From assembly GCA_016187925.1 (NCBI GenBank), contig JACPIS010000009.1:248001-312000 (forward strand): a DNA stretch of 64,000 nt. Reading direction: 5' to 3'. Origin of the DNA: Opitutia bacterium. GTDB taxonomy: Bacteria; Verrucomicrobiota; Verrucomicrobiia; Opitutales; Opitutaceae. Both the position numbers and the translations under genes were made by a program. This document shows, piece by piece, positions 9,479 to 17,599 of this stretch. Within the stretch, counting starts at the first letter, position 1; each line of letters opens with the position of its first letter. The notes below the pieces were generated by a model, which saw only the letters and a list, made by a program, of their open reading frames with translations, did no database searches and was not told where the DNA came from.

Positions 9479-11269
9479 CTAGCGCGCCACGAGACCGTTC
9501 TTGCGCAACCGGCGCAGCAGCGCCTCGGGCCCGGTGAGCGGCGAGGAGCACGCGCCATTGGCGCACAGGAACGCGGCGGCCTCCGGCAGCTCGGGATAAA
9601 TGTCCTCGCCGCGCGGGGCCGGGCCCTCGCGCCGGTCCCACCATTCCACGAGCTTGTGGGTCTCCGGAATGCGCAGCGCCGCGGCGAACAGGGCGCGCGC
9701 CGCCGGGTCGTCCTTGCCGCCGAGCACGCTGACATGCACCGGCTCGGTCCGTGCCTCCTCCTCGGCCAGCAGCAGGCCGCCGACGTAGAAACCGCGCTCG
9801 CGCGTGACCTCGGGGGCGTTGAGCCAGCGCAGGGCCCGCTGGCTTATGGCACGGTATTCCGCCCGGCCGGTGACCCGCGCGAGCGCGGAAGTGAAGCGGG
9901 CCAGGTTCACGTTCTCGTCGAACTGCGGGCGCGGCGCCGGCAGGACACCGGCCCCCGTCCGGCTCGACGCGTAGCCGGGCAGTTCGCCGCGACCGAAGTT
10001 GGCCGAAATGAAATCCGCCGCCTCCGCGGCGCGCTGCAGCCACTCGGCTTTCTGCGTCAGCTGGTGCAGGGCGAGAAACGCGCGGCCCATCGCCAGGGTG
10101 TCGCCAAGGAACGGGCCGGCGGCGGCGCGCTCGTCGTGCCGGAAGCCGCCGCCGGGCAACGCGCGGTGCGCGATAACCCAACGCGCCGCCCGCTCCGCCT
10201 CGGCGGCAGCCGCGGCTTCGCCGGTGATCTCGGCCCATTGCACGAGCGCGGCGATGACCCAGCCGTTCTCGCGCGCATAGACGTGGCGGTCGACCCGCGG
10301 GAGGCCGCGCGCACGGCGGGCGGCGTCATCGAGCGCAAAATAATCCGCGCTGTGTTCGCCGGGCACGAGGTCGGCGTCCTGCGAGACATAGAACGTCCCG
10401 TCGGGGCTCGTGAGAAAATCGCGGAGATACCCGTGGATGGCCTCCGCCGCGGCGCGGTCGGCCGGGTTGCCCCAGCGGGCAAAGGCCAGTGCGTAGATCC
10501 GGAGATTCTCCGCCTGCATCTGGACGAGCTTCTCGAAGTGCGGCTCGTTCCAATCGCCACCAACCGAGTATTGATAGACGCCGCCCCACACGGGGTCGAG
10601 CAGCCGCCGTTGCAGGCGCAGGGTCTCGCGGGCCATGTGCTCGGCGCGGGCATCACCCTGCCGCGCGGCGCGGAGCGCGAATTCCACCGTGTCCCAATCG
10701 AGCAGCTTGTGGGAAAAACCCCAGCCGCCCGCGCGATCATCGTAACCGCGGAGCCATTGCTCGCGCAGCCCGGCGCGACGCGTGGCGGACAGGACCGCCG
10801 AGTCGGCGGCGGCCTGCTCGACCGACGGAGCCGCGGCCGAGTCGGGCGTGGGATCGGCGACCAAGGTCTTCAGCAGCCGCGTCATGGCCGCCGGGTTGAT
10901 GTAGCCCTGTTTTTTGGCGAGCTCGGCGCCGTCGGCGGCAAAGACGATCGTGGCCGGCCAGCCGTAATCCTCGTAGCGATTGGCGAGGTCGGGCCGGGAA
11001 TCCTGGTCGACGCGCACGAGGAGAAAATGCTCCTGCAGCAGCGCCACGACCTGCGGGTCCCGGTAGGTGGTGGCGTCCATCACGTGGCACCAGTGGCACC
11101 ACACCGCCTCGAGATCGAGCAGCACAAGCTTCCCGTCGCGCTTCGCCTCGGCGAAGACCTCGGGACTCCAGGCGCGCCACGTGAGCGGCCCGGCGGCATC
11201 AGGGGAAGCAAAGACCGCCGGCCCCGCGAGGAGGACGGCGGCGAGAAGGAGGCGGCGCAGGGTGATCAT
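9479..11269 (-). CDS. Exported DUF255 thioredoxin-fold protein with six-hairpin domain
   Basis: 596 residues with a signal peptide (cleavage near residue 21). Residues 30-140 form a thioredoxin-like DUF255 domain with the family motif C58-H-W-C61-H, as in YyaL/SPATA20 proteins, rather than a classical CPYC site. Residues about 170-596 resemble the alpha/alpha six-hairpin domain that accompanies DUF255. Unlike typical cytosolic YyaL, this one is exported and the thioredoxin part is short. It lies 44 nt downstream of the DoxX gene on the same strand, so it may be the last gene of the bufferin-type operon and act in periplasmic redox or copper handling; that link is inferred from position. Confidence 0.75.
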   Translation of the reverse strand: MITLRRLLLAAVLLAGPAVFASPDAAGPLTWRAWSPEVFAEAKRDGKLVLLDLEAVWCHWCHVMDATTYRDPQVVALLQEHFLLVRVDQDSRPDLANRYEDYGWPATIVFAADGAELAKKQGYINPAAMTRLLKTLVADPTPDSAAAPSVEQAAADSAVLSATRRAGLREQWLRGYDDRAGGWGFSHKLLDWDTVEFALRAARQGDARAEHMARETLRLQRRLLDPVWGGVYQYSVGGDWNEPHFEKLVQMQAENLRIYALAFARWGNPADRAAAEAIHGYLRDFLTSPDGTFYVSQDADLVPGEHSADYFALDDAARRARGLPRVDRHVYARENGWVIAALVQWAEITGEAAAAAEAERAARWVIAHRALPGGGFRHDERAAAGPFLGDTLAMGRAFLALHQLTQKAEWLQRAAEAADFISANFGRGELPGYASSRTGAGVLPAPRPQFDENVNLARFTSALARVTGRAEYRAISQRALRWLNAPEVTRERGFYVGGLLLAEEEARTEPVHVSVLGGKDDPAARALFAAALRIPETHKLVEWWDRREGPAPRGEDIYPELPEAAAFLCANGACSSPLTGPEALLRRLRKNGLVAR

Positions 11270-11313
11270 GCTGGTTACCCGATGCTACGGGTCGCCGCCC
11301 TGCGCGGATTCGC

Positions 11314-11772
11314 TCAGTTGGCGGTTTTGCGCTTGGCGAGCAGGTGGTCGAGCGAGAGCTTGCCGGGGCCGAACGCCAGCACGATCACCGCGGTGAGCAG
11401 AAACTGGAACGGCGCGGCGCTGACGAACTTGTCGGTGTCGCTGAAGATGGCCATGAGCGCATCGCGGTCGGCCGTGAGGTAGGCCACGACCATCGTGCCG
11501 GCGAGCGGCACGGAGACGACGCGCGAGAAGAGGCCGACGAGCAGCAGCGCGCCGCCGAAGCACTCGGTGGAGCCGGCCATGATCGCGTTGAGCTTGGGCG
11601 CGGGAATGCCGAGATCGGTGAAGAAGTTCACCGTGCGGTCGAGGTTCATGAGCTTGCCCCAGCCGGTGCGGGCGAAGGAGAAGCCCCAGTAGAACCGGAG
11701 CACGAAGAGCAGCGGGGTCTGGAGGTAGGACGCGAGGTTCTCGAATTTTTCGACGTAGTTGCGCAGTTGCAT
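11314..11772 (-). CDS. DoxX family membrane protein of the bufferin-type operon
   Basis: 152 residues with four hydrophobic helices. FYWGFSFARTGWGKLMNLDRTVNFF matches the N-terminal DoxX pattern (R...G..F...G..K), and a GSTECFGGALLLVGLFSR segment matches the second conserved region. DoxX-like proteins often accompany DUF692/DUF2063 genes in bufferin (buf) and related metallophore operons, where they may supply redox equivalents or oxidise sulphur. It starts 102 nt after the bufC-like stop, with a GC-rich hairpin in the gap (11848-11867), and precedes the exported thioredoxin-fold gene. Role inferred from context. Confidence 0.8.
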   Translation of the reverse strand: MQLRNYVEKFENLASYLQTPLLFVLRFYWGFSFARTGWGKLMNLDRTVNFFTDLGIPAPKLNAIMAGSTECFGGALLLVGLFSRVVSVPLAGTMVVAYLTADRDALMAIFSDTDKFVSAAPFQFLLTAVIVLAFGPGKLSLDHLLAKRKTAN

Positions 11773-11874
11773 GGGGATGGGAGGAGGCGGGCGGGAAATT
11801 ATTCCCCCTTTGCCGTGGATCGGGGCGGAAAGCGGGCGCGAGAGCGCGGCCCGCCGGGAGGCGGGCCCTCCAGG

Positions 11875-12798
11875 TCAGCGCCGGCAGAACCAGCCGAGCT
11901 CCATCCACGCACTGAACCAGCCCTGCACCTTGGCGGGCCAGTCTTCGCGGGGGTTGGTCGCGCGCGGGATGCCGGCGGAGAGGGCGCGGGCGAGCGGCTG
12001 GCCGGCGCGGATGGCCTTGAGGATCTTGTAGGCGGCGGGTTCGAGGCGCTTGAAATAGATTTTCCCGCCATGGCGATGGACCGCGACGTAGCAGTGCTCG
12101 CGCGCGGGGAGCTTCACCTTGCGCAGCTTGGCGGCCTTGAGCACGGTCGGAGCGTTCGAGGTGTCGCCGCGCAGCACCGCGTCCTGCCGGCGGAGCGCAA
12201 CGATGAAATCGTCCACCGCGTAATCGAGCTCGAGCAGCTGGATGTACGGCTGGAAACCGAGACGCAGCCGCGCGGGGTTGGCGTCGAGCAGGTCGTCGAG
12301 GGTGAAAACCGGGTAGGCCGCTCCATCGTAGACCTCGACCTGCGCCCACTCGAAGCGCGCGAGGTCGACGCAGAGCGCGGTGTACGGCTTCGTCCAGCGC
12401 GGCTCCTCGCGCAGGAATTTGGGCAGGCGTTGCGGCAGGTCGCGGAGCGTCCAGTAATGGGAAGGATACTTCACCATGAACGCCTCGGCGAGCTGGGTGA
12501 ACTTGCGGTCGCCGATGACGGCGCGCAGGCCCGGGCAGTCCTCGTAGAGGCTGTCGAGAATGCGAAACCAATAGGAGCGGTTGTAGATTTCGATCCGCTC
12601 GAAGGCGGTGAGGCGGTCGTTGGGCTTGGCGATCCGGGCTGCGATCACCGCCGTCGACCGGCCGTCGCGGATGCGACGGCGGGTGTGGTTGTCACGGCCG
12701 AGAGGCTCCATGAGGACAGACAGCATGGCACGCTGCAGCGCGGCGAGTTCGCGCTTGGAGCGCACCGTGATGGGAGCGATGGATTTTGCGCGAGCCAT
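11875..12798 (-). CDS. bufC: BufC-like partner protein (DUF2063/HvfC type)
   Basis: 307 residues. The N-terminal 110 residues resemble the DUF2063 domain: LQRAML..L, then RIEIYNRSYWFRILDSLYEDCPGLRAVIGD, then a MVKYPSHYWTLRDLPQRLP segment, the arrangement in BufC/HvfC proteins that act with the DUF692 enzyme. The C-terminal half (about 130-300) is a less conserved winged-helix or RRE-like region. Its ATG overlaps the bufB stop by one base (ATGA), implying translational coupling. In bufferin biosynthesis BufB and BufC together convert precursor cysteines to thiooxazoles; that function is established for relatives and inferred here. Confidence 0.8.
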   Translation of the reverse strand: MARAKSIAPITVRSKRELAALQRAMLSVLMEPLGRDNHTRRRIRDGRSTAVIAARIAKPNDRLTAFERIEIYNRSYWFRILDSLYEDCPGLRAVIGDRKFTQLAEAFMVKYPSHYWTLRDLPQRLPKFLREEPRWTKPYTALCVDLARFEWAQVEVYDGAAYPVFTLDDLLDANPARLRLGFQPYIQLLELDYAVDDFIVALRRQDAVLRGDTSNAPTVLKAAKLRKVKLPAREHCYVAVHRHGGKIYFKRLEPAAYKILKAIRAGQPLARALSAGIPRATNPREDWPAKVQGWFSAWMELGWFCRR

Positions 12799-13673
12799 CA
12801 GCGGGAAACGGCTTTGGCCGGCTTGCCGCCGAGTGCGGCACGCGCCCCGGCGATGTAGGCGTTGGCCTTCAGGGCCTCGTCATGCACTTCCTGGAAGGAA
12901 GGGATCTTGTCGTCCCATTCGAGCAGGGTGGCGGTGACGCCGCAGAGCTTGGTTGCGTGGGCGTAGAGCTTCCAGACCGGGTCGAGCACCGGGTGGTCGT
13001 GCGTATCGAGGATGTATTTCTCGAACTTCGTGTGCCCGGCGATGTGCATCTGCGCCACGCGGTGGTGCGGGACGTTGTTGACGTAGTCGTAGGGGTTGAA
13101 CGAGTGGTTCTTCGACGAGACGTAAATGTTGTTCACGTCGAGCAGGATTCCGCAATCGGCGCGCTCCACGACCTCGGAGAGGAACTCCCACTCGGTCATC
13201 TCGGAGGCGTGATACTCGGTGTAGGAGCTGACGTTTTCGACGGCGAAGGGCAGCTCGAGGTAGTCGCTCGCGTAGCGGATGTTCGCCGCGACGTGCTTCG
13301 CGGCTGCGAGCGTATAGGGCATGGGCAGCAGGTCGTGCGAGACGGTGCCGTCGACGCTGCCCCAGCAAAGGTGATCGGTGATCCAGGGCGTCTTGGTGCG
13401 CTTGGTGAGCGCCTTGAGCTTCTTCAGGTGGCTGCGGTTGGGGAAATCCGCCGAGCCGAGGTAGAGCGACACGCCGTGCTGGACGACGCGGTATTGGGCG
13501 AGGATGCGGTCGAGCACCTCGAGCGGGCGGCCGCCGCCCACCATGAAGGTCTCGGAGATGATCTCGAACCAGTCGACCGTCGGCTTCTGCGACAGGATGT
13601 GGTCGTAATGCGGTACGCGCAGGCCGATGCCGATGCCGTAGTCGGTGTAGCCGTTGAATTTGTTGGCGGGCAT
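12798..13673 (-). CDS. bufB: BufB-type DUF692 multinuclear iron peptide-modifying enzyme
   Basis: 291 residues from ATG 13673. The DUF692 TIM-barrel hallmarks are all visible: GIGIGLRVPHYDH, WFEIISETFM, LYLGSAD, TDHLCWG, PFAVENVSSY, GILLDVNNIYVSS, QMHIAGHTKF and DTHDHPVLDPVW. The His, Asp, Asn and Glu residues in these motifs are those that bind iron in MbnB/BufB relatives. Such enzymes use O2 to modify cysteines of ribosomal peptides, giving oxazolone/thioamide (methanobactin) or thiooxazole (bufferin) groups that bind copper. It sits 153 nt downstream of the Cys-repeat precursor gene, across a predicted terminator. Confidence 0.9.
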   Translation of the reverse strand: MPANKFNGYTDYGIGIGLRVPHYDHILSQKPTVDWFEIISETFMVGGGRPLEVLDRILAQYRVVQHGVSLYLGSADFPNRSHLKKLKALTKRTKTPWITDHLCWGSVDGTVSHDLLPMPYTLAAAKHVAANIRYASDYLELPFAVENVSSYTEYHASEMTEWEFLSEVVERADCGILLDVNNIYVSSKNHSFNPYDYVNNVPHHRVAQMHIAGHTKFEKYILDTHDHPVLDPVWKLYAHATKLCGVTATLLEWDDKIPSFQEVHDEALKANAYIAGARAALGGKPAKAVSR

Positions 13674-13742
13674 TTGTGCGGTGGGCTGTCGGGTGCGGCC
13701 AAGGTTGGGGTCGGCGGCACGCGAGAGCAAACTCGCAGAAAA

Positions 13743-13770
13743 AGAGGAGACCGGGCGCGGACGCCCGGTC
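13743..13770 (-). terminator. Intra-operon hairpin with U-tract between bufA and bufB
   Basis: Read on the minus strand, a perfect 9-bp GC-rich stem (GACCGGGCG paired with CGCCCGGTC, 13762-13770 with 13749-13757) closes a 4-nt loop and is followed by TCCTCTTTTT. This is a plausible Rho-independent terminator about 57 nt after the bufA stop. Because bufB, bufC and doxX follow on the same strand, it probably acts as an attenuator that keeps precursor mRNA in excess of enzyme mRNA. Confidence 0.65.
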
Positions 13771-13826
13771 CCCTTTCAATTGATCATGACCGGGCGGCGA
13801 GCCACACGGTCACACGCGGGGACAGA

Positions 13827-14153
13827 TTACTTGGCGGGCTCTTCCTTCTTCTCGTCGTGGGCCTTGCAGCCATCCTTGCCCTTGCAGCCGTCCTTACCTT
13901 TGCAACCGTCCTTGCCCTTGCAGCCATCCTTGCCTTTGCAGCCGTCTTTACCTTTGCAACCATCCTTGCCCTTGCAGCCGTCCTTACCCTTGCAACCGTC
14001 TTTGCCTTTACAGCTGTCCTTGCCCTTCTCGTCGCCGGAGACGACGGAAGTGCCGGGGTTGACGGATTGGGCGGAGGCCTTGAGCGCGAGCGAGCCGGCG
14101 TAGAGACCGGCGATGGCCGCGGCGGCGATGATGGTGCGAGTGGACTTGTTCAT
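13827..14153 (-). CDS. bufA: Bufferin-type (BufA-like) metallophore precursor with nine-cysteine repeat
   Basis: 108 residues from ATG 14153. Residues 1-28 form a signal peptide ending ALKASA, so the product should be periplasmic. After a short spacer, residues 43-96 are nine consecutive six-residue units: one KGKDSC, then eight identical KGKDGC. Cysteines fall at 48, 54, 60, 66, 72, 78, 84, 90 and 96. The tail is KAHDEKKEEPAK. Signal peptide, low-complexity Cys/Gly/Lys core and the DUF692 and BufC-like genes downstream together identify a bufferin-type ribosomal metallophore precursor, nearest in style to BufA2 or HvfA. The cysteines are the likely sites of thiooxazole formation and copper binding. 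No strong Shine-Dalgarno is seen; a GTG 60 nt upstream is less likely because it would bury the signal peptide. Confidence 0.85.
   Translation of the reverse strand: MNKSTRTIIAAAAIAGLYAGSLALKASAQSVNPGTSVVSGDEKGKDSCKGKDGCKGKDGCKGKDGCKGKDGCKGKDGCKGKDGCKGKDGCKGKDGCKAHDEKKEEPAK
13866..14027 (-). repeat. Nine tandem 18-bp units encoding KGKD(G/S)C
   Basis: 162 bp made of nine 18-bp in-frame units. The amino-acid repeat is perfect in eight units, but codons vary at synonymous positions (GGC/GGT, TGC/TGT, AAG/AAA, GAC/GAT). The array is therefore not a fresh duplication: selection has kept the peptide while the DNA drifted. The ninth unit carries Ser in place of Gly. Confidence 0.95.
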
Positions 14154-14422
14154 GGGAGTTATTTTATGGGTTTGTTTTCGCTCGCGGCCGCTAGACACCA
14201 TGTCGCACGGCACGGGCAGAAAGGATGCAAAGAGTTGACGGGAATGAGAGTGCCCGAGGGGTGGACTTATTCCAAGAAGTCTACGGACGGGGTATCGGGT
14301 CGGATGCGGGGATAATGGGAAAACGACCGGACCTTCCGCCAGACAATACCCGGCAAGGCCGGGTTCCCTGCGACAAATTGGCCGTTGCTTGCGATGAACG
14401 GGTTGGGCTTAGTCCTGCGGCT

Positions 14423-15712
14423 ATGCAATTACCCCTCCGCTCCACGCTGGTGGCGGGCTTGGCGCTCTGCTCGGCCGCGCTCGCTCCCGCCAAAACCCTC
14501 ATCCACGCCGGTGCCCTGATCGACGGCCGCAGCGACACCGTCCGCCACACGGTCACCGTGACCGTCGAGGGCGACCGCATCGCCGCCATCACCGACGGCT
14601 ACACTGCCCCGGCCGCGGGCGACACCGTCGTCGACCTCAGGAACGCCACCGTCCTGCCCGGCCTGATGGACATGCATGTCCACCTGACCGGCGAGCAGTC
14701 GCCCACCAGTTATTCGGAGCAATTTTTCCTCAACCCCGCCGATTTCGCTCTCCGCTCCACGGTCTACGCCAAGCGCACGCTGCTGGCCGGCTTCACGACG
14801 GTCCGAGACCTCGGCGCCTCCGACAATCTCAACAACTCCCTCCGCGACGCCATCGCCAAGGGCTGGGTCGTCGGCCCGCGCATCTTTTCCACCGGCAAAG
14901 CGCTCGCCACCACCGGCGGCCACGGCGACCCGACCAACGGCGTGAACGACGCCCTCAAGGGCGACCCCGGCCCCAAGGACGGCGTGCTCAACGGCCCCGA
15001 CGACGCCCGCAAGGCCGTCCGCCAGCGCTACAAGGACGGCGCCGATCTCATCAAGGTCACCGGCACCGGCGGCGTGCTCTCCCTCGCCAAGAACGGCCTC
15101 AATCCCCAGCTCACCGAGGAAGAGTTCCGCGCCATCGTCACCACCGCGCACGACTACGGCATGAAGGTGGCCGTCCACGCCCACGGCGACGAGGGCATGA
15201 AACGCGCCGTCCGCGCCGGCGTCGATTCCATCGAGCACGGCACCTACATGTCGGACGAGACCATCGCGCTTATGAAAGAGCACGGCACCTACTTCGTGCC
15301 CACGCTCAGCGCCGGCCGCTTCGTCCTGGAGAAAGCGAAAATCGACGGGTATTTCCCCGCCGTCGTCCGCCCCAAGGCCGCCATGATCGGCCCGCTGATG
15401 GCCGCCACCTTCCAGCGCGCCTACCAAGCCGGAGTGAAGATCGCCTTCGGCACCGACGAGGGCGTCGCCCCGCATGGCGAGAACGCCAAGGAATTCGCCT
15501 TCATGGTCGAGGCCGGCATGCCCCCGATGAAGGCCATCCAGTCCGCCACGCTCGAGGGCGCCCGGCTCATCGGCGTCGAGCAGGACCTCGGCACCGTCGA
15601 GCCCGGCAAGATCGCCGACCTCGTCGCCGTCCCCGGTGATCCGCTGGCCAACATCAAACTAATGGAAAAAGTCTCCTTCGTCATGAAGGCCGGCACGGTC
15701 TACAAGCCGTAA
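14423..15712 (+). CDS. Exported metal-dependent amidohydrolase
   Basis: 429 residues from ATG 14423, with a signal peptide ending near residue 23 (LAPAK). Amidohydrolase-superfamily features are complete: N-terminal beta-sandwich with GALIDGRSD, metal-binding HVH (85-87) in [16 protein letters not shown] with the likely carboxylated Lys region, AVHAHGD and SIEHGTYM histidines, the catalytic Asp in [13 protein letters not shown], and [13 protein letters not shown] closing the sandwich. It most resembles the Xaa-Pro dipeptidase/imidazolonepropionase-like secreted hydrolases; the substrate is probably a dipeptide or a similar amide. It is divergent from bufA across 269 nt in which I see no clear regulatory site. 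Confidence 0.85.
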   Translation: MQLPLRSTLVAGLALCSAALAPAKTLIHAGALIDGRSDTVRHTVTVTVEGDRIAAITDGYTAPAAGDTVVDLRNATVLPGLMDMHVHLTGEQSPTSYSEQFFLNPADFALRSTVYAKRTLLAGFTTVRDLGASDNLNNSLRDAIAKGWVVGPRIFSTGKALATTGGHGDPTNGVNDALKGDPGPKDGVLNGPDDARKAVRQRYKDGADLIKVTGTGGVLSLAKNGLNPQLTEEEFRAIVTTAHDYGMKVAVHAHGDEGMKRAVRAGVDSIEHGTYMSDETIALMKEHGTYFVPTLSAGRFVLEKAKIDGYFPAVVRPKAAMIGPLMAATFQRAYQAGVKIAFGTDEGVAPHGENAKEFAFMVEAGMPPMKAIQSATLEGARLIGVEQDLGTVEPGKIADLVAVPGDPLANIKLMEKVSFVMKAGTVYKP

Positions 15713-15741
15713 CGGCAACGCTTCGTGCTTCCGGAAAAATC

Positions 15742-15767
15742 AGAGCGGTCCGCGGGCCGCTCTTTTC
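15742..15767 (+). terminator. Rho-independent terminator of the amidohydrolase gene
   Basis: Stem AGAGCGG/CCGCTCT (15742-15748 with 15757-15763), loop TCCGCGGG, followed by TTTTC, 30 nt after the stop codon at 15712. Confidence 0.7.
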
Positions 15768-15805
15768 ATTCGTGGTGGGTTTGATACCCCGAATCTTGGT
15801 TCGGC

Positions 15806-15886
15806 TTGTAGGAGCTTGCTTGCAAGCGATGCGAAACGGTCGTGGTCGGCGTGCGGCCGATATCACCTGCAAGCAGGCTCCTACAA
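15806..15886. repeat. REP-like inverted repeat
   Basis: Two arms, about 15806-15830 and 15862-15886, form an imperfect 25-bp inverted repeat of the GTAGGAGC(T/C)TGCTTGCA type, separated by about 31 nt. The layout is that of a REP/BIME element between convergent genes. It fills most of the 15713-15984 gap together with the terminator at 15742. Confidence 0.75.
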
Positions 15887-15984
15887 CCGATGGGTCGATA
15901 AACGAGCACGAGGTTCTTCTGAATGCCCCGGGGATCTTCACTTTGTAGATTCGATCGCCTTGTCCTCCCGCCGGACAGGTGGGG

Positions 15985-16878
15985 TCAACGCAACGGTCCG
16001 GCCCCGGGCCGAATGCCGGGAAGCTGGTTTTCCGCTTCCTGCAGAAAAGCGCGGATGAGCGGCGTCGGTTCGTCGCGCCACAGCGCCGCCACCTCGATGG
16101 AAGGAAAATCGTCCAGCGGGCATACCCGCACCCGCCGGTCCCGCACGAGTCCGGGCACGGCTACACTCAACCCGATCCCTTGGTTGGCCGCCGTGTACTG
16201 CGTGATCATCAGCAGCGAGTGCGCTTCGATGCTCACCGGCCAGCGAAGCCCCCGCGTGCGCAGGCCCTGTTGGAATTTCCGGCTGATGCTCTCGGTCGAC
16301 GGCATGCTGATCAGCGGACACAGCGCCAAATCCGCCCGCCACAGTTCTTCCGCCGTCCGAATGTTGCGCACCCGGGGCACCAGCAACACCAGCGGCAGGC
16401 GGAGCAGGCGCCGGCAACGCAAGCGCGGTGGCGGACGCCGGCCGAGCGGCACGATGGCCAGATCCACCTCTCCTTGCTCCAACCACGCCTCCATTTCCGC
16501 CTGCAATCCGGCGCGCAGTTTCACCCGCAGCGCCGGCTGCTCCTTGCGCAACCGGGCCAGGATGGCCGGCACATAATCCCGGATCGCCACCTCCGCCATG
16601 CCGAGCCGCAGCACGGGTGATTGCTCCGCCCTCAGCACCTCCGCCATCGCCCCGAGATTGTCGAAGAACGGAGCGGCGAAATCCCGCAGTTTCTCCCCCG
16701 CCGGGGTCAACCGGAACGGCACGCGCTCGAACAGCCGCACCCCCAGCTCCTTTTCCAACGCGCGCAACTGGCCGCTCACCGCCGGCTGCTGGATTCCATA
16801 GGGCATGTGCCGCACCGCCCGGCTGATACCGCCGTGCCGCGCCACATGATAGAACAGCTCCAAGTGATGCACGTTCAT
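15985..16878 (-). CDS. LysR-family transcriptional regulator
   Basis: 297 residues from ATG 16878 (two more in-frame ATGs lie upstream, so the start is not certain). The N-terminal 60 residues are a LysR winged helix-turn-helix (LELFYHVARHGGISRAVRH, AVSGQLRALEKELGVRLFER, LTPAGEKL). The rest fits a LysR effector-binding domain, typical in length. It is divergent from the small exported protein at 17015, the only obvious neighbour target. The inducer is unknown. Confidence 0.85.
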   Translation of the reverse strand: MNVHHLELFYHVARHGGISRAVRHMPYGIQQPAVSGQLRALEKELGVRLFERVPFRLTPAGEKLRDFAAPFFDNLGAMAEVLRAEQSPVLRLGMAEVAIRDYVPAILARLRKEQPALRVKLRAGLQAEMEAWLEQGEVDLAIVPLGRRPPPRLRCRRLLRLPLVLLVPRVRNIRTAEELWRADLALCPLISMPSTESISRKFQQGLRTRGLRWPVSIEAHSLLMITQYTAANQGIGLSVAVPGLVRDRRVRVCPLDDFPSIEVAALWRDEPTPLIRAFLQEAENQLPGIRPGAGPLR

Positions 16879-17014
16879 CCGGCTCGCAGCCAAACAGGGC
16901 CGCATCCACCGAGCAATGCCCAACCCATCGATCCAACCGATGGCGGCATTCCAGATTATCGATTAACGCTCCCGGCCGGCCCGCGGTATCCTTTCCGGTG
17001 AATCATCTCGAAAC

Positions 17015-17569
17015 ATGAAACCCTTCCACCTCGTTCTGCTGTTGTTCACCATGTGTCGGGCGGCCGCATCCGTCCCGGCCGCCAGCGATGCGCCCCCACC
17101 GGCCGCGACCACGCCCGTCGGGGTGTATGATTCGCGCCTCGTGGCCTACGCCCATTTCTGGAGCGAGCCGAGCCAACAGGCGCAGCGGGAACGCCTGGCC
17201 GAGGCCAAGACCGCCCAATGCAAAGGCGACCACGCCCGCTATCGCCAGCTGGCCGACACCATGAAAACCGAGCAGACCCGGCTTCACCTGCAGGTCTTCA
17301 GCACCGCTCCGATTCCCGAGGCCATGACCGCATTGGCGGACAGTCTGCCGGGGTTGCAACGCAAGGCCGGCGTCACCCGCCTGGTTTCCAAGTGGGATAC
17401 GGCCGCCTTGCGCCGGGTGGCACCGGCCGACCGCGTGGACGTTACCGATCTGCTGGTGCGGGAATTCAACCTGCCCGAGCAGCGCCGCAACGCGCTGGCC
17501 CAAATGCGAGCCGCCAAACCTCTGCCGCTCTGGGTCGCGCGCACGCTCAATTTTTTCGGCCGGCTGTGA
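17015..17569 (+). CDS. Small exported protein of unknown function
   Basis: 184 residues with a signal peptide (hydrophobic core LVLLLFTMC, cleavage near ASVPAA). The mature part is mostly helical with many Arg/Glu/Gln residues; no catalytic motif, Cys pair or repeat is visible. I do not recognise the family. It is divergent from the LysR gene and ends 30 nt before the convergent dehydrogenase gene. Confidence 0.6.
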   Translation: MKPFHLVLLLFTMCRAAASVPAASDAPPPAATTPVGVYDSRLVAYAHFWSEPSQQAQRERLAEAKTAQCKGDHARYRQLADTMKTEQTRLHLQVFSTAPIPEAMTALADSLPGLQRKAGVTRLVSKWDTAALRRVAPADRVDVTDLLVREFNLPEQRRNALAQMRAAKPLPLWVARTLNFFGRL

Positions 17570-17599
17570 GCCCGTCCTCACCCCCGCCACATGCGACAC

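Noticed and set aside
9479-11269. Membership of the exported CHWCH protein in the bufferin-type pathway as an assigned function
   Set aside because: Only the 44-nt gap and shared strand support it, so it is noted as a possibility and not called.
13866-14027. Regular 18-bp repeats as a possible CRISPR array
   Set aside because: No spacers; the units are adjacent and in frame with a signal-peptide-bearing protein.
14154-14422. ECF-sigma promoter for the bufferin-type operon
   Set aside because: A GGAATAA and a CGTC element can be seen, but their spacing (about 26 nt) is too long to support a call.
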